Virus record (IMG/VR): IMGVR_UViG_3300034062_007749
Coordinates: 1 to 22,538 of that record
Origin: a virus
Reading direction: 5' to 3' (one strand)
DNA: 22,538 nt
The translations under genes were made by a program, and so were the position numbers. The notes beneath the pieces were generated by a model that saw only the letters and a list, made by a program, of their open reading frames with translations, did not search any database and had not been told where the DNA came from. Below, one piece after another: positions 20,343-22,538 of this stretch (positions within the stretch are counted from its first letter, which is position 1; every line of letters starts with the position of its first letter).

Positions 20343-20713
20343 TGAAGGTTATAATCAACGACACAATTGAAACGTTTTGGGAGTCGCTATTAATTAAAGG
20401 GATGCAGTCTCCCGAGCGGCAACTGATAAACCAATGCGCCGTTCCACAGTACGTTGTCCTCGGGGAAGGCAAAAACAAATGCGCCATCCGAAGAGATGGA
20501 GAAATCGAATATATTGAAGGCGACGCAGGTGTTTTAGAAGCGACGATTTACGGTGAAAATGAAGACCTCGTAAAGCTATTGCTGTTTCATGTAGGCGAAA
20601 TTATTTGTAAGTGCGACAATGGGATGATTTTTAAGGGGGTCATAAAAGAGTTTTCAGCAACAGAGGGCGTTTCGGGAGCGGTGAAAGTCACGATGCAGTT
20701 GTATCGTCTGTAG
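20339..20713 (+). CDS. Hypothetical protein coupled to DUF2815
   Basis: ATG 20339 overlaps the DUF2815 stop (ATGA); the next codon is also ATG (20342), so the protein has 123 or 124 residues. It is alpha/beta with a helix FWESLLIKGMQSPERQLI near the start, then CAIRRDGEIEYIEGDAGVLE, ICKCDNGMIFKGVIKEF and a closing strand VKVTMQLYRL. Three to four Cys residues are spread without a zinc-finger pattern. No family is recognised. It ends the operon from P4 and is followed by a strong terminator. A DNA-replication partner of DUF2815 is possible by position alone. Confidence 0.68.
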   Translation: MMKVIINDTIETFWESLLIKGMQSPERQLINQCAVPQYVVLGEGKNKCAIRRDGEIEYIEGDAGVLEATIYGENEDLVKLLLFHVGEIICKCDNGMIFKGVIKEFSATEGVSGAVKVTMQLYRL

Positions 20714-20724
20714 AAAGGCAACAC

Positions 20725-20753
20725 GGGAAAGTGAAAAAAACTTTCCCTTTTTT
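20725..20753 (+). terminator. Intrinsic terminator after the DUF2815 operon
   Basis: GGGAAAGT (20725-20732) and ACTTTCCC (20740-20747) form a perfect 8-bp stem followed by six T residues. The stem ends 18 bases before the -35 box of the next promoter, the same distance at which P1 and P2 have their A/T palindromes. Confidence 0.93.
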
Positions 20754-20765
20754 CTTAAAATGCGG

Positions 20766-20794
20766 TTGACATCGTCGCTATCATATGATACAAT
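20766..20794 (+). promoter_or_regulatory. Sigma-A-type promoter P3 for the downstream early genes
   Basis: TTGACA (20766-20771, consensus) and TACAAT (20789-20794) are 17 bases apart, with TG extended -10. The 12-base palindrome TATCATATGATA (20779-20790) overlaps the spacer and -10, matching P2. Confidence 0.88.
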
Positions 20795-20828
20795 GAACTT
20801 GTAAGATAAAACAAGGGAGGTTGTACCG

Positions 20829-21131
20829 ATGCAAAATTACATTTGGAATCCCACGCTACGGCTCGGGGCGGTTCGGACGATTGAGGGCTATGAAAAGATT
20901 GTTGACCTCGAGGAATTAATCGCCCACGCCAAAAGCGAAAGCAATCCGAAGCTACACGACTTTGTCAACCGCACAATACACGAAGATATCCTACTACAAG
21001 AGGATGACAAGGACGAAGACGACGGCGAAGAGTTTGAAGTAAGCATGGAAGACCTAAAAAACATTGTCGATGAGTTATTGAAAAACAAAAAATTTAGGGA
21101 GGACGTGGGGTTGGATGGTAGTAAAGATTAA
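20829..21131 (+). CDS. Hypothetical acidic early protein
   Basis: ATG 20829 follows AGGGAGG; 100 residues. The N-terminus (NYIWNPTLRLGAVRTIEGYE) looks folded, while residues 54-70 are strongly acidic (EDILLQEDDKDEDDGEEFE), followed by a helix (EDLKNIVDELLKNKKFREDV). The acidic stretch suggests binding to a basic partner or mimicry of DNA, as in some phage anti-restriction or host-shutoff proteins, but charge alone does not show this. It is the first gene from promoter P3 and its end overlaps the next gene by 17 bases. Confidence 0.7.
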   Translation: MQNYIWNPTLRLGAVRTIEGYEKIVDLEELIAHAKSESNPKLHDFVNRTIHEDILLQEDDKDEDDGEEFEVSMEDLKNIVDELLKNKKFREDVGLDGSKD

Positions 21132-21309
21132 TGCAACGGAAGTCATTGACAGGGCGTATAGACAACGGCTTTATCAACAATATGCAGAGTACTACGGTGT
21201 AGACGAGGCGGAATTAGAAACGATTATAACGGAGCATGAAGATGAGCTACAAAAATTGATTGACAAAATGTATGTGAAGATTGACAAGCTAGAAAAAGAA
21301 ACAGACTAA
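21115..21309 (+). CDS. Hypothetical small helical protein
   Basis: ATG 21115, overlapping the preceding gene and following AGGGAGG, gives 64 residues. The sequence is almost wholly helical and charged: VIDRAYRQRLYQQYAEYYGV, then EAELETIITEHEDELQKLID and KMYVKIDKLEKE. It looks like two helices forming a coiled coil, perhaps dimeric. No family is recognised. It shares the transcript of the acidic protein before it, so the two could act together. A hairpin lies just after its stop. Confidence 0.65.
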   Translation: MVVKINATEVIDRAYRQRLYQQYAEYYGVDEAELETIITEHEDELQKLIDKMYVKIDKLEKETD

Positions 21310-21311
21310 AC

Positions 21312-21330
21312 AGAGGGGGTTCCCCCCTCT
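21312..21330 (+). other. Very stable GC hairpin without T-run, before the ThyX-like gene
   Basis: AGAGGGGG (21312-21319) and CCCCCTCT (21323-21330) form a perfect 8-bp stem around TTC. It is followed by TTCACACGG, not a T-run, then by the AAGGAG site of the next gene at 21341. It may slow transcription or protect or process the mRNA rather than end it. Confidence 0.65.
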
Positions 21331-21353
21331 TCACACGGCAAAGGAGTAAAAAA

Positions 21354-22049
21354 ATGGACATACGAATCGTACGATACAGTGATCCACTAAGAATAAACTT
21401 GGCGAGGAATGCAGCGATTTACTTGGGAAAAGAAGATCGGGATAACATCCGCCGCCCTCTAAACATCTTACGGATGGGGCACACGCTGGAGATCTTCCGT
21501 GGTGAATCCGTAGAGTTTTCATTCACAGGCGTATCGAAAGAGGTATACGACCACCTCACCACATACACGACGAGGAACATGCGTGTAACGTGCGGGAATC
21601 GTGCAAAACTAAGCGACGGATGGGTGATGCCAACGGATAAGATGAAAAATTCTTCATTCGTCGGTACCGTGATACAGGAGGTGCACAAGTGGTATCGTGA
21701 GCTGGCGCATAAAGAGTCACCGCAGGTGGCACGTTCGGCGATGCCGTGTGGAGCGACGATGAATGAGTTCGTGATACAATTTAATTTTGCAACGTTGATG
21801 CAGGCTGTTTTTCCGCAACGCATATGGACACATGGAGCACAAGGCAACACGAAGATTGTGGTGCAACGCATGTATGAATTATTGTTGGAGCATGATACAG
21901 AGTTATGGGAGGTTGCCCGTGATTGTTTTGGCGAAGGCGCAAACGAGTGGATGCAGGCGTATCGGAAACTGAAAAAAACGGATAGAGGGCAACTGTTGAT
22001 TGATGAAATCGTCGGAGAATTTGGGAAAACGAAAAATATGTGGGAGTGA
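21354..22049 (+). CDS. ThyX-like protein (flavin-dependent thymidylate synthase fold), signature motif lost
   Basis: ATG 21354 follows AAGGAG; 231 residues. The overall plan fits ThyX: LRMGHTLEIFRGESVEFSFT then GVSKEVYDHL, which lines up with the 'GH.s.lEh..ftf.ieGvSR....QL' region, and a second half with MPCGATMNEF, N144 and R156 (FNFATLMQAVFPQR) and GAQGNTK in place of AQ.EIR. But where ThyX enzymes have the RHR-x7-S motif for flavin and dUMP, this protein reads T70-Y71-T72, seven residues, then C80. So it may have another substrate, need a partner, or be inactive as a thymidylate synthase. Nucleotide modification for phage DNA is one idea. The homology is good but based on alignment by eye. 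Confidence 0.66.
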   Translation: MDIRIVRYSDPLRINLARNAAIYLGKEDRDNIRRPLNILRMGHTLEIFRGESVEFSFTGVSKEVYDHLTTYTTRNMRVTCGNRAKLSDGWVMPTDKMKNSSFVGTVIQEVHKWYRELAHKESPQVARSAMPCGATMNEFVIQFNFATLMQAVFPQRIWTHGAQGNTKIVVQRMYELLLEHDTELWEVARDCFGEGANEWMQAYRKLKKTDRGQLLIDEIVGEFGKTKNMWE

Positions 22050-22054
22050 AGAAG

Positions 22055-22177
22055 ATGAAAAGGAAACGGTTGCTTTACTACATCGCCGTGGCGTTGAATT
22101 TTTTAGCGGTGAGACTAGCAAGACGAAGACTGACGCAAGAACAGTTTGACAAAATGAACGGAGGGGAAAAAAGGTGA
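22055..22177 (+). CDS. Very small basic protein with a short hydrophobic segment
   Basis: ATG 22055, behind GGAGTGAAG, gives 40 residues. The order is a basic start (MKRKRL), a hydrophobic stretch (LYYIAVALNFLAV), then a basic part with VRLARRRLTQEQFDKM. It could be membrane-associated or an amphipathic helix. The tight spacing after the ThyX-like stop and the GTGA overlap with the next gene support a real gene, although it is short. Confidence 0.6.
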   Translation: MKRKRLLYYIAVALNFLAVRLARRRLTQEQFDKMNGGEKR

Positions 22178-22538
22178 CAAAGTTTTTTATAACGAGCTTC
22201 ACAAGAGAAGAGTTTGAAAAGTATAAAGAAATGCATGAAAATTGCGGAACAAAAGTTTATGAAGTGCTGGTTGAATTTGACTTGAAAGGCAACGGCTTTT
22301 TTACACTGCTGACAGCAGCGTTAAGTGGAGACAATGCGATAGACGAAATTGTTAAAAAGTGCAAAACCGAAGAAATAGTCAAATACGAAATTATAGGGGA
22401 AGAAAAAAAAGTATCAGTTGAATCATACGATGAATCATACGATATAAAACTTCAATTTAAAACTTTTTACTTCAAACAATTAATCAAAGGTGTTTTCAAA
22501 AGTTTTGAATTTAATAAAGATGACGAGTCGTATGCAAT
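22174..22538 (+). CDS. Hypothetical protein, cut by the window end
   Basis: GTG 22174 overlaps the previous stop (GTGA) and follows GGAGGGG; the frame stays open to the last base, so the C-terminus is missing. About 121 residues are seen: FITSFTREEFEKYKEMHENC, then VYEVLVEFDLKGNGFFTLLT, AALSGDNAIDEIVKKCKTEE and a Lys-, Phe-rich part (IKLQFKTFYFKQLIKGVFKS). A 12-base tandem repeat (GAATCATACGAT twice, 22422-22445) encodes ESYDESYD. The gene is noticeably AT-rich. No family is recognised. Confidence 0.68.
   Translation, partial: MTKFFITSFTREEFEKYKEMHENCGTKVYEVLVEFDLKGNGFFTLLTAALSGDNAIDEIVKKCKTEEIVKYEIIGEEKKVSVESYDESYDIKLQFKTFYFKQLIKGVFKSFEFNKDDESYA

Noticed and set aside
21312-21330. Intrinsic terminator before the ThyX-like gene
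   Set aside because: The hairpin is strong but no T-run follows, so it was listed as a hairpin of unknown function.
1-22538. tRNA genes, integrase, attachment sites, insertion sequences
   Set aside because: I looked for cloverleaf-type sequences, recombinase patterns and transposase or terminal-repeat structures and saw none that could be supported.

Overview
The window is part of a tailed double-stranded DNA phage (or prophage) with a long non-contractile tail, most likely infecting a Gram-positive Bacillota host. All supported genes are on the + strand and tightly packed, many with ATGA or TAATG start/stop overlaps. Ribosome binding sites are strong AGGAGG types, promoters are sigma-A-like, and the families found (HK97-type capsid, gp6/gp10-type connectors, DUF3168, XkdX, DUF2800, DUF2815, four-segment holin) are typical of Bacillota siphophages. 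The host species cannot be named from sequence alone, and no integrase is present here, so lifestyle is open.

Layout. (1) 1-4271, head completion: the end of the major capsid protein, a small structural protein, an inserted pair of glycosyltransferases, then the head-tail connectors. (2) 4293-8184, tail tube and tape measure: tube protein, a tail-assembly chaperone pair joined by a very clear -1 ribosomal frameshift signal, and a 944-residue tape measure. (3) 8184-15901, tail tip and adhesion: a baseplate/tail-associated protein ending in a BACON-like domain and a six-unit repeat, an AT-rich non-coding spacer, small fibre-base proteins, a Kelch-like propeller protein, two XkdX-like proteins and a GC-rich lectin-like fibre. 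(4) 15964-17232, lysis: holin, a second one-segment membrane protein, an N-acetylmuramoyl-L-alanine amidase and a strong terminator. (5) 17233-22538, early region in the same direction: at least four promoters, an XRE regulator, a DUF2800 nuclease-like protein, a DUF2815 ssDNA-binding protein, a strongly diverged ThyX-like protein and several unknown small genes, cut by the window end.

How it fits together: regions 1-4 read as late virion and lysis operons, and region 5 as early regulatory and DNA-metabolism operons controlled by short promoter units. The observations most worth following are: promoters at 17270, 17879 and 20766 that share an identically placed ATCATATGAT-type palindrome; six 10-bp iteron-like repeats before the DUF2815 gene; the CTACA-motif/AT-rich spacer in the tail-fibre region; the slippery site with a 12-bp stem and possible pseudoknot; the glycosyltransferase pair in the head operon; and the ThyX-like protein that has lost the ThyX signature motif. 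All family calls were made by eye and no database search was run.
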